Shown here piece after piece: positions 17,019 to 26,513 of a DNA stretch of 64,000 nt (positions are counted from its first letter, which is position 1; each line of letters begins with the position of its first letter). The notes beneath the pieces were generated by a model. The model was not told where the DNA came from. It ran no database searches and worked only from the letters and a program-made list of their open reading frames with translations. The stretch covers positions 773,551 through 837,550 of the forward strand of contig NZ_CP013126.1 in the NCBI RefSeq assembly GCF_001441165.1. The letters are read 5' to 3'. Made by a program: the position numbers and the translations under genes. This DNA is from Acidipropionibacterium acidipropionici (GTDB lineage Bacteria; Actinomycetota; Actinomycetes; Propionibacteriales; Propionibacteriaceae).

Positions 17019-17972
17019 GTGGCTCAGATCGCAACGGCGGCGGGGCCGGCGGCCCGCCCCCCGAAACGCCGCAGATCAGACGGGACGCTGCGCCGCCGGC
17101 GACGCCGCCCCAGCGACTACCTGTTCTTCGTCCTGTTCGCCGGCCCCAACGTCGCTCTCATCCTGGCCTTCGTCTACTACCCGCTGTTCATGAACCTGAA
17201 CTACTCCAGGCTCAACTGGCGCATCGGCGCCGACACCGCCAAGATCGTGGGACTGGCCAACTACAAGGAGTTCTTCACCTCCGGCACCGGCCTTTCGGTG
17301 TGGAAGGTGACGATCCTGTTCACCCTTTGCACGGTCATCGGGTCCATGCTGCTGGGCCTGGTCATGGCAGTGGTCGTCAACCAGAGACTCCCCGGCCGCA
17401 CCTTCACCCGCACCGCACTCTTCGCCCCTTACGTCCTCTCGGGAGTCGGCATCGCCCTGGTGTGGTCGTTCATGTTCGACCCCCAGATGGGCATCCTGCG
17501 CTACGTCTTCGAGTGGTTCGGCAAGACCTCGCCCCAGTGGTTCCTCCACGAGAACACCACTCTCATCGCGGCGATCATCGTCTACATCTGGAAGTACCTC
17601 GGCTACTGCACGGTGCTATTCTTCTCCGGCCTGCAGTCGATCCCCCAGGATCTCCTCGAGGCCGCCGAGATGGACGGCGCCTCGAAGACCCAGACCTTCT
17701 TCAGGATCACCCTGCCGCTGCTGAGCCCCACCACCTTCTTCCTGCTGGTCTCGATGACCCTCAACGCGATGCAGGCCTTCGACATCCTGCAGATCCTCAA
17801 ACCCACCGGCGAGGGGGTCAACACCTTCGTCTTCGAGATCTACCGGCAGTCCTTCGGGGTCTACCAGCGCGCCGGATACGCCTCGGCGATCTCGGTGGTC
17901 CTCTTCCTGACGCTGGCTCTCATCACGGTGATCCAGTTCAAGTTCGTCGACCGGAAGGTGCACTACGCATGA
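17019..17972 (+). CDS. ABC sugar/glycerol-phosphate importer permease (UgpA-like)
   Basis: GTG 17019 follows GGGGAGGAG at ideal spacing; the upstream in-frame GTG at 16989 lacks a site. The 317-residue protein has a basic N-terminus, six predicted membrane segments beginning YLFFVLFAGPNVALILAF, and the cytoplasmic EAA loop contacting the ATPase (IPQDLLEAAEMDGASKTQTF). This is the MalF/UgpA class of CUT1 permeases. Its stop overlaps the next permease start. No ATPase gene lies in the operon, so it presumably shares an MsmK/UgpC-type ATPase encoded elsewhere. The glycerol-phosphate assignment rests only on the downstream phosphodiesterase. Confidence 0.85.
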   Translation: MAQIATAAGPAARPPKRRRSDGTLRRRRRRPSDYLFFVLFAGPNVALILAFVYYPLFMNLNYSRLNWRIGADTAKIVGLANYKEFFTSGTGLSVWKVTILFTLCTVIGSMLLGLVMAVVVNQRLPGRTFTRTALFAPYVLSGVGIALVWSFMFDPQMGILRYVFEWFGKTSPQWFLHENTTLIAAIIVYIWKYLGYCTVLFFSGLQSIPQDLLEAAEMDGASKTQTFFRITLPLLSPTTFFLLVSMTLNAMQAFDILQILKPTGEGVNTFVFEIYRQSFGVYQRAGYASAISVVLFLTLALITVIQFKFVDRKVHYA

Positions 17973-18859
17973 GCACGACAACCCCGTCGACGACTCCCGT
18001 CTCCACCACCAGGCGCCGCCGCATCACCCCGGCCCGCGCCCTGCAGGCCACCCTCACCGGCTACCTGCCGATGATCCTGGCCCTGATCGTCATCGTCTTC
18101 CCGCTGCTGTGGATGCTGTCCTCCTCCTTCAAGGCCAGCGGCGAGATCGTCACCGCCAATCCGAGCTTCCTGCCTCACCAGCCCACCCTGAAGAACTACG
18201 GGGACGTCGCCGGGGCGCTGCCGATCGGCCGGCTCTTCGCCAACAGCGCCGCCGTCACCCTCATCGGCGGCGGGGTGAAGCTGCTGCTGGCCATCACGAC
18301 GGCCTACGCGGTGGTCTTCATCGACACCGCCTGGTCGAAGTTCGTCTTCGCCTTCGTGCTGGCGGCCCTGATGTTCCCCGGCGAGGCCGCCGTCATCCCG
18401 AACTACATCACGATCGCCACGATGGGCGGGCGCAACACCCTGTGGGGCATCATCCTGCCCGGCCTCGGATCGGCGTTCGGCACCTTCCTCATGCGCCAGC
18501 AGTACCTCACCATCCCGAAGAGCCTCCTGGAGGCCGCCGAGATCGACGGCGCCGGCCACTGGCGCAAGCTGTGGCGCATCGTCGTGCCCGTCTCGGTGCC
18601 CACCATCGCCACCGTCGGTCTCATCACCATCGTCACCGAGTGGAACTCCTACCTGTGGCCGCTGATCATCACCGACACCCCGTCGCACATGACGCTGCCG
18701 GTGGGTCTCAACCTGCTCAAATCCGCCGAGTCCAGCACCGGCGTCTACGGCACCCTGATGGCCGGCGCCACCCTCATCATCATCCCGATCCTCATCATCT
18801 TCGCCGCGCTGCAGAAGTACATCGTGGCCGGCCTCACCCAGGGTGCCGTCAAGGAATGA
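17969..18859 (+). CDS. ABC sugar/glycerol-phosphate importer permease (UgpE-like)
   Basis: The ATG overlaps the preceding stop (ATGA). The 296-residue protein is the MalG/UgpE-class partner: N-terminal membrane segment YLPMILALIVIVFPLLWML, further segments, and the EAA loop IPKSLLEAAEIDGAGHWRKL at about residues 185-204. The ending GLTQGAVKE is typical of the subfamily. Together with the upstream permease it forms the heterodimeric channel of a CUT1 importer. Confidence 0.87.
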   Translation: MSTTTPSTTPVSTTRRRRITPARALQATLTGYLPMILALIVIVFPLLWMLSSSFKASGEIVTANPSFLPHQPTLKNYGDVAGALPIGRLFANSAAVTLIGGGVKLLLAITTAYAVVFIDTAWSKFVFAFVLAALMFPGEAAVIPNYITIATMGGRNTLWGIILPGLGSAFGTFLMRQQYLTIPKSLLEAAEIDGAGHWRKLWRIVVPVSVPTIATVGLITIVTEWNSYLWPLIITDTPSHMTLPVGLNLLKSAESSTGVYGTLMAGATLIIIPILIIFAALQKYIVAGLTQGAVKE

Positions 18860-18937
18860 CGCCCCGCCCTGTCTCCCCAGCCCGCCCCGTCCCCCACCCA
18901 GTCCCACGACCCGTGTGACACACCGAAAGGAACACCT

Positions 18938-20257
18938 GTGAACAGGATCGGAAAGGCGCTCACGGCCGGCATCGCCGCCGCCGTCGCCCTCGGCATGACC
19001 GGCTGCGGAGGGCCCGACACCTCGGGTTCTGCCGCATCCTCGGCCTCGGCCACCACCGACTTCTCCGGCGTCGAGCCCGCCAAGGAGATCTCCTTCTGGG
19101 GCAACCATCCCGGCAACTCGATCAAGTTCGAGACCGAGATGGCCAAGAAGTTCCAGGAGAAGACCGGTATCAAGGTCAACATCGTCTCGGCCGGATCCAA
19201 CTACGACGAGGTGGCCCAGAAGTTCCAGACCGCCCAGGTCGGCGGCAGCGCCGGCGACCTGGTCGTCGTCTCCGACGCCACCTGGTTCGGCACCTACCTC
19301 AACGGCTCCGTCGCCCCCGTCGACGACATCTTCAAGGCCGCCAAGCTGAGCACCGCCACCTACAACCAGTCCCTGCTCGACGACTACAAGTACGAGAACG
19401 CCCACTACGCCGTGCCTTACGCCCGCTCCCTGCTGGTCTACATGTACGACAAGGACGCCTTCAAGAAGGCCGGGCTGCCGCAGACCGCCCCCACCACCTG
19501 GGAGCAGGTCGCCGAGTACTCCAAGAAGCTCAAGGCCGCCAACGCCAAGCAGATCCCCTTCACCTGGGCCAGCGACTCCTCCTACGTCTCCTGGGGAGTC
19601 ACCAGCCTGCTGTGGGCCAACGGCGGCGACTGGAGCACCAGGTGGGACTTCTCCCCGATGACCAGCGACAAGACCGTCTCCGCCCTCACCTTCGCCCAGA
19701 ACTCCGTCAAGGACGGCTGGGCCCAGGTGATCAACGGCGACCCGTCGACCGTCTTCGGCTCCGGTGCCATCGCCCAGATGATCAACTCCTCGGGCGGCAT
19801 CTCCGGCATCAAGGGCGCCGCGAAGTTCAACGTCGGCGTCGGCGTCCTGCCCACCGGCTCGGCCGGCGACAAGGACGTCGTCCCCTCCGGCGGCGCCGGG
19901 GTGGCCATCAATGCCAAGACGACGCCGGCCAAGAAGCTGGCCGCGGCCATGTTCGCCGACTACCTCACCAACGCCGAGAACACCGTCGCCTTCTCCAAGG
20001 TGACCGGCTACGTCCCGGTGCGCACCGACGCCGACACCAAGTCGCTGACCGCCGGCAACCCGGACTTCCAGCCGGTGATCGACTCGCTGCAGCGCCTGCG
20101 CCCGCAGAGCTACGCCCGCGTGCTGGTGCCCGGCGGCGCCAACACCCTGGACTCCAGCCTCATGAAGATCCTGGTCAACAAGGCCGACGTCAAGGAGACG
20201 ATGACCGCCGCCCGGACCAAGATCACCAGCGACTACGAGCAGAACGTCAAGAAGTGA
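18938..20257 (+). CDS. Extracellular solute-binding lipoprotein (UgpB-like)
   Basis: GTG 18938 follows AAAGGA. The 439-residue protein has a lipoprotein signal with lipobox MTGC (Cys at about residue 23) and then a Ser/Ala-rich linker. The mature part is a cluster-B binding protein of the MalE/UgpB type (EISFWGNHPGNSIKFE, KFQEKTGIKVNIVSAG, YAVPYARSLLVYMYDKDAF). It captures the substrate outside the cell and delivers it to the two permeases 79 bp upstream. Substrate specificity is not readable; the adjacent glycerophosphodiesterase suggests glycerophosphodiesters or glycerol-3-phosphate. Confidence 0.85.
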   Translation: MNRIGKALTAGIAAAVALGMTGCGGPDTSGSAASSASATTDFSGVEPAKEISFWGNHPGNSIKFETEMAKKFQEKTGIKVNIVSAGSNYDEVAQKFQTAQVGGSAGDLVVVSDATWFGTYLNGSVAPVDDIFKAAKLSTATYNQSLLDDYKYENAHYAVPYARSLLVYMYDKDAFKKAGLPQTAPTTWEQVAEYSKKLKAANAKQIPFTWASDSSYVSWGVTSLLWANGGDWSTRWDFSPMTSDKTVSALTFAQNSVKDGWAQVINGDPSTVFGSGAIAQMINSSGGISGIKGAAKFNVGVGVLPTGSAGDKDVVPSGGAGVAINAKTTPAKKLAAAMFADYLTNAENTVAFSKVTGYVPVRTDADTKSLTAGNPDFQPVIDSLQRLRPQSYARVLVPGGANTLDSSLMKILVNKADVKETMTAARTKITSDYEQNVKK

Positions 20258-20283
20258 TCGGCTGATCACCAGCCCCTCCCGAT

Positions 20284-20320
20284 GAGGTCTCCCCGGCGCC
20301 ACGACTGCCCGGGGAGCCTC
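20284..20320 (+). terminator. GC hairpin between solute-binding protein and phosphodiesterase genes
   Basis: Arms GAGGTCTCCCCGG and CCGGGGAGCCTC enclose a 12-base loop, 27 bp after the stop codon. There is no run of T. It could attenuate transcription into ugpQ or protect the 3' end of the abundant binding-protein message. Confidence 0.5.
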
Positions 20321-20367
20321 TTCGCATTCCGCATCATCGCAACGACACCACGAGGAAGATCAGGGAC

Positions 20368-21090
20368 ATGACAGACGTCCACGCCCACCGCGGCCTCAAC
20401 CGGGAAGCCCCCGAGAACACCCTCGCCGCCTTCCAGCGCGCCTATGACAAGGGCATCCGGTGGATCGAGACCGACACCGACATCATCGCCGACGGCACCC
20501 CCATCGTCATGCACGACGCCGCCACCGACCGCACCACGAACCGCGCCGGGTCGATCTACGACCTGGTGGCCGCCGACGTCAAGGCTCTGGACGCCGGATC
20601 CTGGTTCTCACCCGAGTTCGCCGGGGAGCCGGTGCCGACCCTCCACGAGCTCATCGACTTCCTCAACGCCCACCCGATGAACCTCAACCTCGAGCTCAAG
20701 GGCAATCAGCAGAGCGGCGAGAAGGCCATCGCCCTGGTCGAGGCGGCCCTGGCCGAACTGGAGCGCCTGGACCCCTCGATCGAGGTGATCATCTCCTCCT
20801 TCGCGCCCCTCCAGCTGGCCGAGATCGCCCGTCGCGACAGCACGATCCCCCTCGCCCTGCTGGCCGACGCCCGCGACCTGCGCGCCAACTGGCGGGCCAC
20901 CATCGACCTGTGCGGGGCCACCCTCATCCACCCCAGCACCGCGCTGGCCACCCACGAGGCGGTCGATCAGTACCTTGCCGCCGGGCTGGGCGTCAATGTG
21001 TGGACGATCAACGACCTGCCGACCGCCAACAAGTACCGCAACTGGGGATGCGGCGTCATCACCGATATCGCCGATCAGCTGCCGGCCTGA
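20368..21090 (+). CDS. ugpQ: Glycerophosphodiester phosphodiesterase (UgpQ-like)
   Basis: This 240-residue cytoplasmic GDPD starts at an ATG behind GAAGATCAGGG. The family signature is complete: HRGLNREAPENTLAAF near the N-terminus (catalytic His-Arg and metal-binding Glu-Asn), ETDTDIIADGTPIVMHDA (metal Glu/Asp and catalytic His), LNLELKG, and the C-terminal VNVWTINDLPTANKY. It hydrolyses glycerophosphodiesters to sn-glycerol-3-phosphate plus alcohol. No signal peptide is present, so it acts on imported substrate, fitting the ABC importer upstream. Its end overlaps the convergent LacI gene by 16 bp. Confidence 0.9.
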   Translation: MTDVHAHRGLNREAPENTLAAFQRAYDKGIRWIETDTDIIADGTPIVMHDAATDRTTNRAGSIYDLVAADVKALDAGSWFSPEFAGEPVPTLHELIDFLNAHPMNLNLELKGNQQSGEKAIALVEAALAELERLDPSIEVIISSFAPLQLAEIARRDSTIPLALLADARDLRANWRATIDLCGATLIHPSTALATHEAVDQYLAAGLGVNVWTINDLPTANKYRNWGCGVITDIADQLPA

Positions 21091-22133
21091 CCCCGGCCCT
21101 CCTGCGGCGGGCATCCGCACGACTCCCTGATCTGAAGGGCCATGGGGAACAGGGTCCGCTCCCCCTCGCCCCCAGCCCGGCTCGACGCAGTCGCCCTCGA
21201 TCCCGACGCCAGCTCGGTCAGGGCGGCCTCGGCCATCGCCTCGAAGGGCTGACGGACGGTGGTGAGCGGGGGCCACGAGTAGGCCGTCTCGGCGGTGCCG
21301 TCCAGGCTCACCACCGCGACATCCTCGGGCACCCGCAGCCCCCGTTGGTGGAGGGCGTGCATGGCCCCGATGGCGATCTGGTCGGAGGCGGCGAAGATCG
21401 CGGTCGGGGGCTCGGCGGCCTCCATCAGCTCCGCGACGCCGTCGAACCCCCCGGTGGGCGACCATGCGGTGATCGCCGGTTCCGGAACCGGCAGCTCCCG
21501 GCCGGCCAGGACGCCCTCCCAGGCCAGACGCCGATAATCCTGCCGGTCGGCCGGAAGCGGGCCGCCGACGTAGCCGATCCGGGTGTGTCCGTGGCCGGCC
21601 AGGTGCTCGGTGGCGAGCCTGGCCCCCTGCCCCAGATCGGCGCCCAGGGCCGGGATCCCCTCGATGAGATTGGCGCGGTCGAGCAGCACCCTGGGGGTGC
21701 GGACGTCGCCGGCCTGGTAGAGCTCGGTGTTCACCAGCCTGCAGTTGAAGATGAGGCTGTCGACGCCGCGGCTCACCAGGTTGGGGATCACCTCCGCCTC
21801 GGTACCGGCATCCTCGTGGGTGATGCTCAGGAGAATCGATTTCCCCTGGTTTCTGGCGGCGACGTCAATGGCGTCGACGAATTCACTGAAATAGGAGTTG
21901 AGAATCTCGGGGACGACGACGCCGATGAGGCCGGTCGAACCGGTCTTGAGGGCCCGCGCCGACGGATTGGGGTGATAGTCGAGCTCGCGGATCGCCGCCA
22001 GAACCTTGAGCCGCGTGGCGCCCGCCACCGGCCGCGGGCCGTTGTTGACGACGTAACTCACGACCGCGGTGGAGACCCCCGCCAGGCGGGCCACATCGGC
22101 CCTTGTGGTAGGCCTGTTCTCAGCGCTGGTCAC
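21075..22133 (-). CDS. LacI-family transcriptional regulator
   Basis: This 352-residue regulator has the LacI helix-turn-helix at the N-terminus (TRADVARLAGVSTAVVSYVV, hinge-proximal NPSARALKTGSTGLIG) and a periplasmic-binding-type effector domain (TAIFAASDQIAIGAMHALHQ, VSLDGTAETAYSWPPLTTV). It is divergent from the alpha-galactosidase and convergent with ugpQ, so either the galactosidase, the Ugp-like operon or both may be its targets. The 170-bp divergent region would hold the operator; the only candidate half-site I see is ACACGTTGTAG near 22231-22241. Confidence 0.9.
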   Translation of the reverse strand: MTSAENRPTTRADVARLAGVSTAVVSYVVNNGPRPVAGATRLKVLAAIRELDYHPNPSARALKTGSTGLIGVVVPEILNSYFSEFVDAIDVAARNQGKSILLSITHEDAGTEAEVIPNLVSRGVDSLIFNCRLVNTELYQAGDVRTPRVLLDRANLIEGIPALGADLGQGARLATEHLAGHGHTRIGYVGGPLPADRQDYRRLAWEGVLAGRELPVPEPAITAWSPTGGFDGVAELMEAAEPPTAIFAASDQIAIGAMHALHQRGLRVPEDVAVVSLDGTAETAYSWPPLTTVRQPFEAMAEAALTELASGSRATASSRAGGEGERTLFPMALQIRESCGCPPQEGRGQAGS

Positions 22134-22302
22134 TTGCGCTCCTCGAGATGGGAAAGGGCGACGGCGATGGCGTCCGACGGTTCGGCCGATGAGGGGAACC
22201 CTACCCCCGCAATCCGCCGTCTACCCGAGTAGAGTACACGTTGTAGCACCCGCTGAATGCCCCGGGTCTCATCCCGCCGCCCGAGCAAGGAGCACCTCCG
22301 CC

Positions 22303-24456
22303 GTGAAACTGGACCCCCGCCAGACACCGATCGTCCACCTGCGTGCGGGCGGCACATCCCTGATCATCGACACAACCCCCGGCACCGCCTCCACCGACAC
22401 CGCCTCCCAGCCGGTGATCCTGGCCTGGGGCCCCGATCTCGGCGACCTGAGCGAGCCCGCCCTGCAGGCCATCCGGACGGCCTCGACCGCCACCGTCCAG
22501 GCCGGCGAGCTGAGCGACGAGTCGCGACTCGGCGTCATCCCCCTGGCCTCCTCCGGATGGATGGGTCGGCCCGGGCTGTCGGGCCACCGCGCCGACGGAT
22601 CGGGGTGGTCTCCGCGGCTGGTCTGCACCGGCGCCGACCTCGAGGGCTCCCGGGTCACCTACCAGCTGCTCGACGTCCAGGCCGGCCTCGACGTCGAGCT
22701 CGTCCTCGAGGTGCTCCCCCAGGGACTCGTGCGCGCCCGCGCGGAACTCACCAACACCGCCCCGGCCCCCTACTTCCTCGACGAACTGTCAGTCGCCCTG
22801 CCGCTGCCCCTGACGGCCACCGAGATCCTCGACTTCGCCGGCCGCTGGGGGCTGGAACGGGCACCCCAGCGGAGCACGGTGGAGGTGGGCTGCCACCTGC
22901 GCGAGAGCCGCCACGGCCGCCCCGGATTCGCCTCCCCGATGGCCATGTTCTGCGGCGAGACCGGCTTCAGCTTCGAGCGCGGCCGGGTCTGGGGGCTGCA
23001 CGTCGCCCACTCCGGCAACGGCCGCACCTGGGTGGAGCGCACCAGCACCGGCCGCCAGGTGATCGGCGGCGGGGAGCTCCTGCTGCCCGGCGAGATCGCC
23101 CTGGGAACCGGTGACTCGTACCGGACGCCGTGGATCTACGGGCAGTGCACCGAGGGGCTGGACGACGCCGCCCGCCAACTCCACCGCTGGGAGCGGACGC
23201 TGCCCGCCCACCCCGACGTCGAGCGCCCGGTGAGCCTCAATGTGTGGGAGGCGGTGTACTTCAACCACGATCTGCCGACCCTGACGGCCCTGGCCGAGCG
23301 GGCGGCGTCGATCGGGGTGGAGCGGTTCGTGCTCGACGACGGCTGGTTCAAGGGCCGGCGCAACGACCGGGCCGGCCTGGGCGACTGGACCGTCGACGCC
23401 GATGTGTGGCCCGGCGGCCTGCATCCCCTGGTGGACCGGGTCCGCGAGCTCGGTATGGAGTTCGGCCTGTGGGTGGAGCCCGAGATGATCAATCCCGACT
23501 CCGATCTGGCCCGTGCCCACCCCGAGTGGATCATGCGGGCCCGCGACGAACTGCCCGCCGAGTGGCGCCACCAGCAGGTGCTCAACATCACGATCCCGGC
23601 GGCCTGGGAGTACCTGCACGCGGCCATCGGCCGGCTGATCGACGAGTACGGCATCGGCTACCTCAAGTGGGACCACAACCGCGATCTCATCGAGGCCGGG
23701 GACGCCGGAGGACGCGCCGTCGTCCACGAGCAGACCCTGGCCTGCTACCGGCTGATGGACGCGCTGCGCGCCGAACACCCGGGCCTGGAGATCGAGTCCT
23801 GCGCCTCCGGCGGCGGCCGGATCGACCTGGAGATGCTGACCCACGTGCAGCGGGTCTGGCCCTCGGACTGCATCGATCCGCACGAGCGGCAGTCGATCAT
23901 GCGCTGGACCTCCCAGATCGCCGCCCCGGAGTACCTCGGCTCGCACATCGCCTCCCCGCGATCCCACACCACCGGGCGGGTCTCCGACCTGTCCTTCCGG
24001 GCCGGCACCGCGCTGTGGGGCCACCTCGGATTCGAGTGGGATCTGCTGGCCGCCTCCGAGGAGGACCTGGCGCAGCTGCGGCAATGGGTGACGTTGTTCA
24101 AGGCCCACCGCCCCAACCTGTTCTCCGGTGACATCGTGCGCCGCGACGTCGCCGACGGGTCCATGTGGCTGCACGGGGTGGTGGCGGCCGACCGGTGCTC
24201 GGCGATGTTCCAGCTGGCGACGCGGGAACGTTCTCCCTTGTCACCGCGAGGAATGATGCCGATTCCCGGGCTGGATCCCGATCGCACATACCGCCTTCAG
24301 GCGGTCCTGGTGGGGGATGGGCCGGACGGCCTCGTCGCCCCGCCGTGGGCCGCCGAGGGGATCGAGCTGCCCGGCTCGGTACTGGGCCAGGTGGGGGTCC
24401 ACACCCCGCTGCTGAATCCCGATCAGGTGCTCATCCTGACGGTCCGGGCGGTGTAG
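22303..24456 (+). CDS. Alpha-galactosidase, GH36
   Basis: I chose GTG 22303 behind AAGGAG, giving 717 residues, normal for bacterial GH36; the frame extends upstream into the LacI gene without a better site. Catalytic landmarks are present: FVLDDGWFKGRRNDRAGLG, VEPEMINPDSDL, the nucleophile in LKWDHNRD (about residue 463) and the acid/base region CASGGGRIDLEM followed by WPSDCID. No signal peptide, so it acts on imported oligosaccharides such as melibiose or raffinose. Divergent from a LacI regulator. Confidence 0.93.
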   Translation: MKLDPRQTPIVHLRAGGTSLIIDTTPGTASTDTASQPVILAWGPDLGDLSEPALQAIRTASTATVQAGELSDESRLGVIPLASSGWMGRPGLSGHRADGSGWSPRLVCTGADLEGSRVTYQLLDVQAGLDVELVLEVLPQGLVRARAELTNTAPAPYFLDELSVALPLPLTATEILDFAGRWGLERAPQRSTVEVGCHLRESRHGRPGFASPMAMFCGETGFSFERGRVWGLHVAHSGNGRTWVERTSTGRQVIGGGELLLPGEIALGTGDSYRTPWIYGQCTEGLDDAARQLHRWERTLPAHPDVERPVSLNVWEAVYFNHDLPTLTALAERAASIGVERFVLDDGWFKGRRNDRAGLGDWTVDADVWPGGLHPLVDRVRELGMEFGLWVEPEMINPDSDLARAHPEWIMRARDELPAEWRHQQVLNITIPAAWEYLHAAIGRLIDEYGIGYLKWDHNRDLIEAGDAGGRAVVHEQTLACYRLMDALRAEHPGLEIESCASGGGRIDLEMLTHVQRVWPSDCIDPHERQSIMRWTSQIAAPEYLGSHIASPRSHTTGRVSDLSFRAGTALWGHLGFEWDLLAASEEDLAQLRQWVTLFKAHRPNLFSGDIVRRDVADGSMWLHGVVAADRCSAMFQLATRERSPLSPRGMMPIPGLDPDRTYRLQAVLVGDGPDGLVAPPWAAEGIELPGSVLGQVGVHTPLLNPDQVLILTVRAV

Positions 24457-24458
24457 CC

Positions 24459-24532
24459 GCGCATTCTGCTAGCTGGAGGCCCGGATCCGGGCGAAGGTCC
24501 CCGATAAGAGCGCTCCCGCTAGCAATATGCGC
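24459..24532. repeat. CTAGCTGGAG hairpin-family repeat, copy 1
   Basis: Left arm GCGCATTCTGCTAGCTGGAG begins 2 bp after the galactosidase stop; the right arm GCTAGCAATATGCGC ends at 24532. Arms match imperfectly. The same arm sequence recurs at 31120, 42128 and 61836. No U-tract follows. Likely a terminator-like or REP-like element. Confidence 0.7.
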
Positions 24533-24593
24533 ACCCGGCACCCTTTCCCTGCCCGGTTATCGCGCCCATGCTTGACACCCAGGAGGTATCGAC

Positions 24594-25277
24594 ATGGTCG
24601 GACAGGGATATCTGCAGGTCGGCGAGCTGCTGCTGGCCTTCGCGCTCACCGCGCTGGTGGGGCTGGAACGCACGATCAGAGGAAAGGGCGCGGGGATGCG
24701 CACCCAGGCGATCGTCGGCGTCGCCTCGGCGCTCTTCCTGATCATCAGCAAGTACGGGTTCTTCGACGTCCTGGGCCCCAACGTCACCCTCGACCCGTCC
24801 CGGATGGCGGCCCAGATCGTCTCCGGCGTCGGGTTCCTGGGCGCCGGGCTCATCATCACCCAGCACAGCCGGGTCCGGGGGCTCACCACCGCGGCCTCGG
24901 TATGGGAGTCGGCGGCCATCGGCAGCGCCGCCGGCGCCGGCCTGTGGCTGCTGGCCCTCGTCGTCACGGGCCTGCACTTCGTCATCACCTTCGGGTTCAA
25001 CTGGGTGCAGCAGTACCTGCCCGACCAGGGCCGCTACCTCTCCTACGTCGACGTCTCCTACCGGGACGGCCAGGGGCTGCTGCGCGACGTGCTGTCGGCC
25101 ATCACCCGGGCGGGCTGGGCGGTGCAACGTTCCCAGCCCAGACCCCCGGAGGCCGGGCAGGCCCGGCTGGTGCTGGAGCTGGAGGGCCCCTCGGACACCG
25201 GTGAGCTCGTCGCCAACCTCTCCGCCATGGACGGGGTCTCCTCGGTGGAGGTGATCACCGACCAGGAGCGCGACTGA
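24594..25277 (+). CDS. MgtC/SapB-family membrane protein
   Basis: This 227-residue protein starts at ATG 24594 after CCAGGAGG. The N-terminal half is the MgtC membrane domain: LLLAFALTALVGLERTIRGK, GMRTQAIVGVASALFLIIS, GVGFLGAGLIITQHSRVRGLTTAASVWESAAIG. The C-terminal ~80 residues form an ACT-like cytoplasmic domain (SYVDVSYRDGQGLLRDVLSAI). MgtC proteins modulate magnesium and phosphate homeostasis, in some bacteria by controlling ATP synthase. Convergent and nearly touching the M20 peptidase. Confidence 0.88.
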   Translation: MVGQGYLQVGELLLAFALTALVGLERTIRGKGAGMRTQAIVGVASALFLIISKYGFFDVLGPNVTLDPSRMAAQIVSGVGFLGAGLIITQHSRVRGLTTAASVWESAAIGSAAGAGLWLLALVVTGLHFVITFGFNWVQQYLPDQGRYLSYVDVSYRDGQGLLRDVLSAITRAGWAVQRSQPRPPEAGQARLVLELEGPSDTGELVANLSAMDGVSSVEVITDQERD

Positions 25278-25278
25278 G

Positions 25279-26382
25279 TCACCGGGCCAGGATCTGCTCC
25301 AGCAGGTCGGCCCGCTCGGCGATCGAGGGGATCAGGACATGCTCGCTCACCGCGTGCGCCCCTCCTCCCATCGGCCCGAAGCCGTCGACGGTCGGCACCC
25401 CGAGCGGGCCTCCGAGGAGGTTGGCGTCCCCGGCCCCGGCGGCCGGGCGGCCCTCGATGTGCTGGCCCAGGGCGGCGCCGGCGGCCGCGATCCTCGCCAT
25501 GAGCTCGCGGTCGGCGTCCTTGGCGGCCCAGGCGGGCCGGCGGGTGATGATGGTCGTGGTGACGACCGCGCGCGGGTTGCGCGGCGTCGGGGATGACAGC
25601 CGCGCCAGGACGTCGTTCTCACTGTCCTGGTCGATGAATCTCAGCCCGATCTCGGCCTCGGCGAGGTCGGGGACGACGTTGGCCCGCGTGCCGCCCGTGA
25701 TGGTCCCGGCATTGCACAGCACGGGGGTGGTCCGCGACGCCTGGGCCACCACCTCGCGCACCCACAGGAGCTGGTCGACGAGCTCGTCGATGGCTGAGAC
25801 GCCGGCCTCGGGGTCCAGCGCGGCATGGGCCGCCCTGCCCCGCACCGCCAGTCGCAGCCGGGTGCTGCCGCGTCGTCCCACCTTCAGGGCGCCGTCGGGA
25901 TGGGGGGACTCGAGCCCGATCGCCGCCGCCACCCCCCGGGCGGCCTCGGTGCAGACCTCGGTACCGGTCGGCGACCCGGACTCCTCGTCGCAGGTGATGA
26001 CGACCCGCACCGGTCGGTGCGGCCGACCCCGCAGGCGCTCCAGCACCTCGCGGATGATCACCAGCCCGGACTTCATGTCCAGCACGCCGGGCCCGCGCAG
26101 CACGCCGCCGTCGCGGCGCCAGGGCAGCTCCCCGGCCAAAGTCCCGGCGGGCCACACGGTGTCGGAATGGCCGATGAGCAGGATCGGATCGCCGATGGCG
26201 TCACCGGGATCGTCGAGGACCAGGTGCACCCCCGATGCGCTCTCGATGCGCCGGGGATTCAGGCCGATCGCGGTGAACCAGCGGTCCAGCAGGGCCGTCA
26301 CCCGCCTGCTGGCGCCGACGTCGCGCGAAGGGCTCTCGATCCGCACCAGCTCTTCCAGGCGCTCCAGCATGTCCTGTCCCAT
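25279..26382 (-). CDS. M20-family metallo-deacylase/carboxypeptidase (putative N-succinyl-L-amino acid desuccinylase)
   Basis: ATG 26382 lies 7 bp after GAGGAG and gives 367 residues. Zinc ligands and catalytic residues of M20 enzymes are seen: LLIGHSDTVWPAG (His), GPGVLDMKSGLVI (bridging Asp), TCDEESGSPTG (general-base Glu and metal Glu), and near the C-terminus GGGAHAVSEHV (His). The dimerisation domain around RGRAAHAALDPEAG is intact. It is divergent from a GNAT/SIS/racemase operon. In known N-succinyl-amino-acid racemase clusters, an M20 enzyme removes the succinyl group from the L-form; I assign the role by context. Confidence 0.82.
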   Translation of the reverse strand: MGQDMLERLEELVRIESPSRDVGASRRVTALLDRWFTAIGLNPRRIESASGVHLVLDDPGDAIGDPILLIGHSDTVWPAGTLAGELPWRRDGGVLRGPGVLDMKSGLVIIREVLERLRGRPHRPVRVVITCDEESGSPTGTEVCTEAARGVAAAIGLESPHPDGALKVGRRGSTRLRLAVRGRAAHAALDPEAGVSAIDELVDQLLWVREVVAQASRTTPVLCNAGTITGGTRANVVPDLAEAEIGLRFIDQDSENDVLARLSSPTPRNPRAVVTTTIITRRPAWAAKDADRELMARIAAAGAALGQHIEGRPAAGAGDANLLGGPLGVPTVDGFGPMGGGAHAVSEHVLIPSIAERADLLEQILAR

Positions 26383-26513
26383 CTGCCGACTCCTCACCGA
26401 TTCTTATCGTTCGTAAGATTGCGGAGACACTTCAGTCAAGAAGCCTAAACCCGTAGTAGTTAGCCGATGAGTCGGTAACATGAGTGCAACATATGATTCT
26501 TATCCTTCTCACC

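Noticed and set aside
17963-20302. 779-codon minus-strand frame opposite the importer genes
   Set aside because: Gly/Asp-rich antisense shadow of permease and binding-protein genes without recognisable features.
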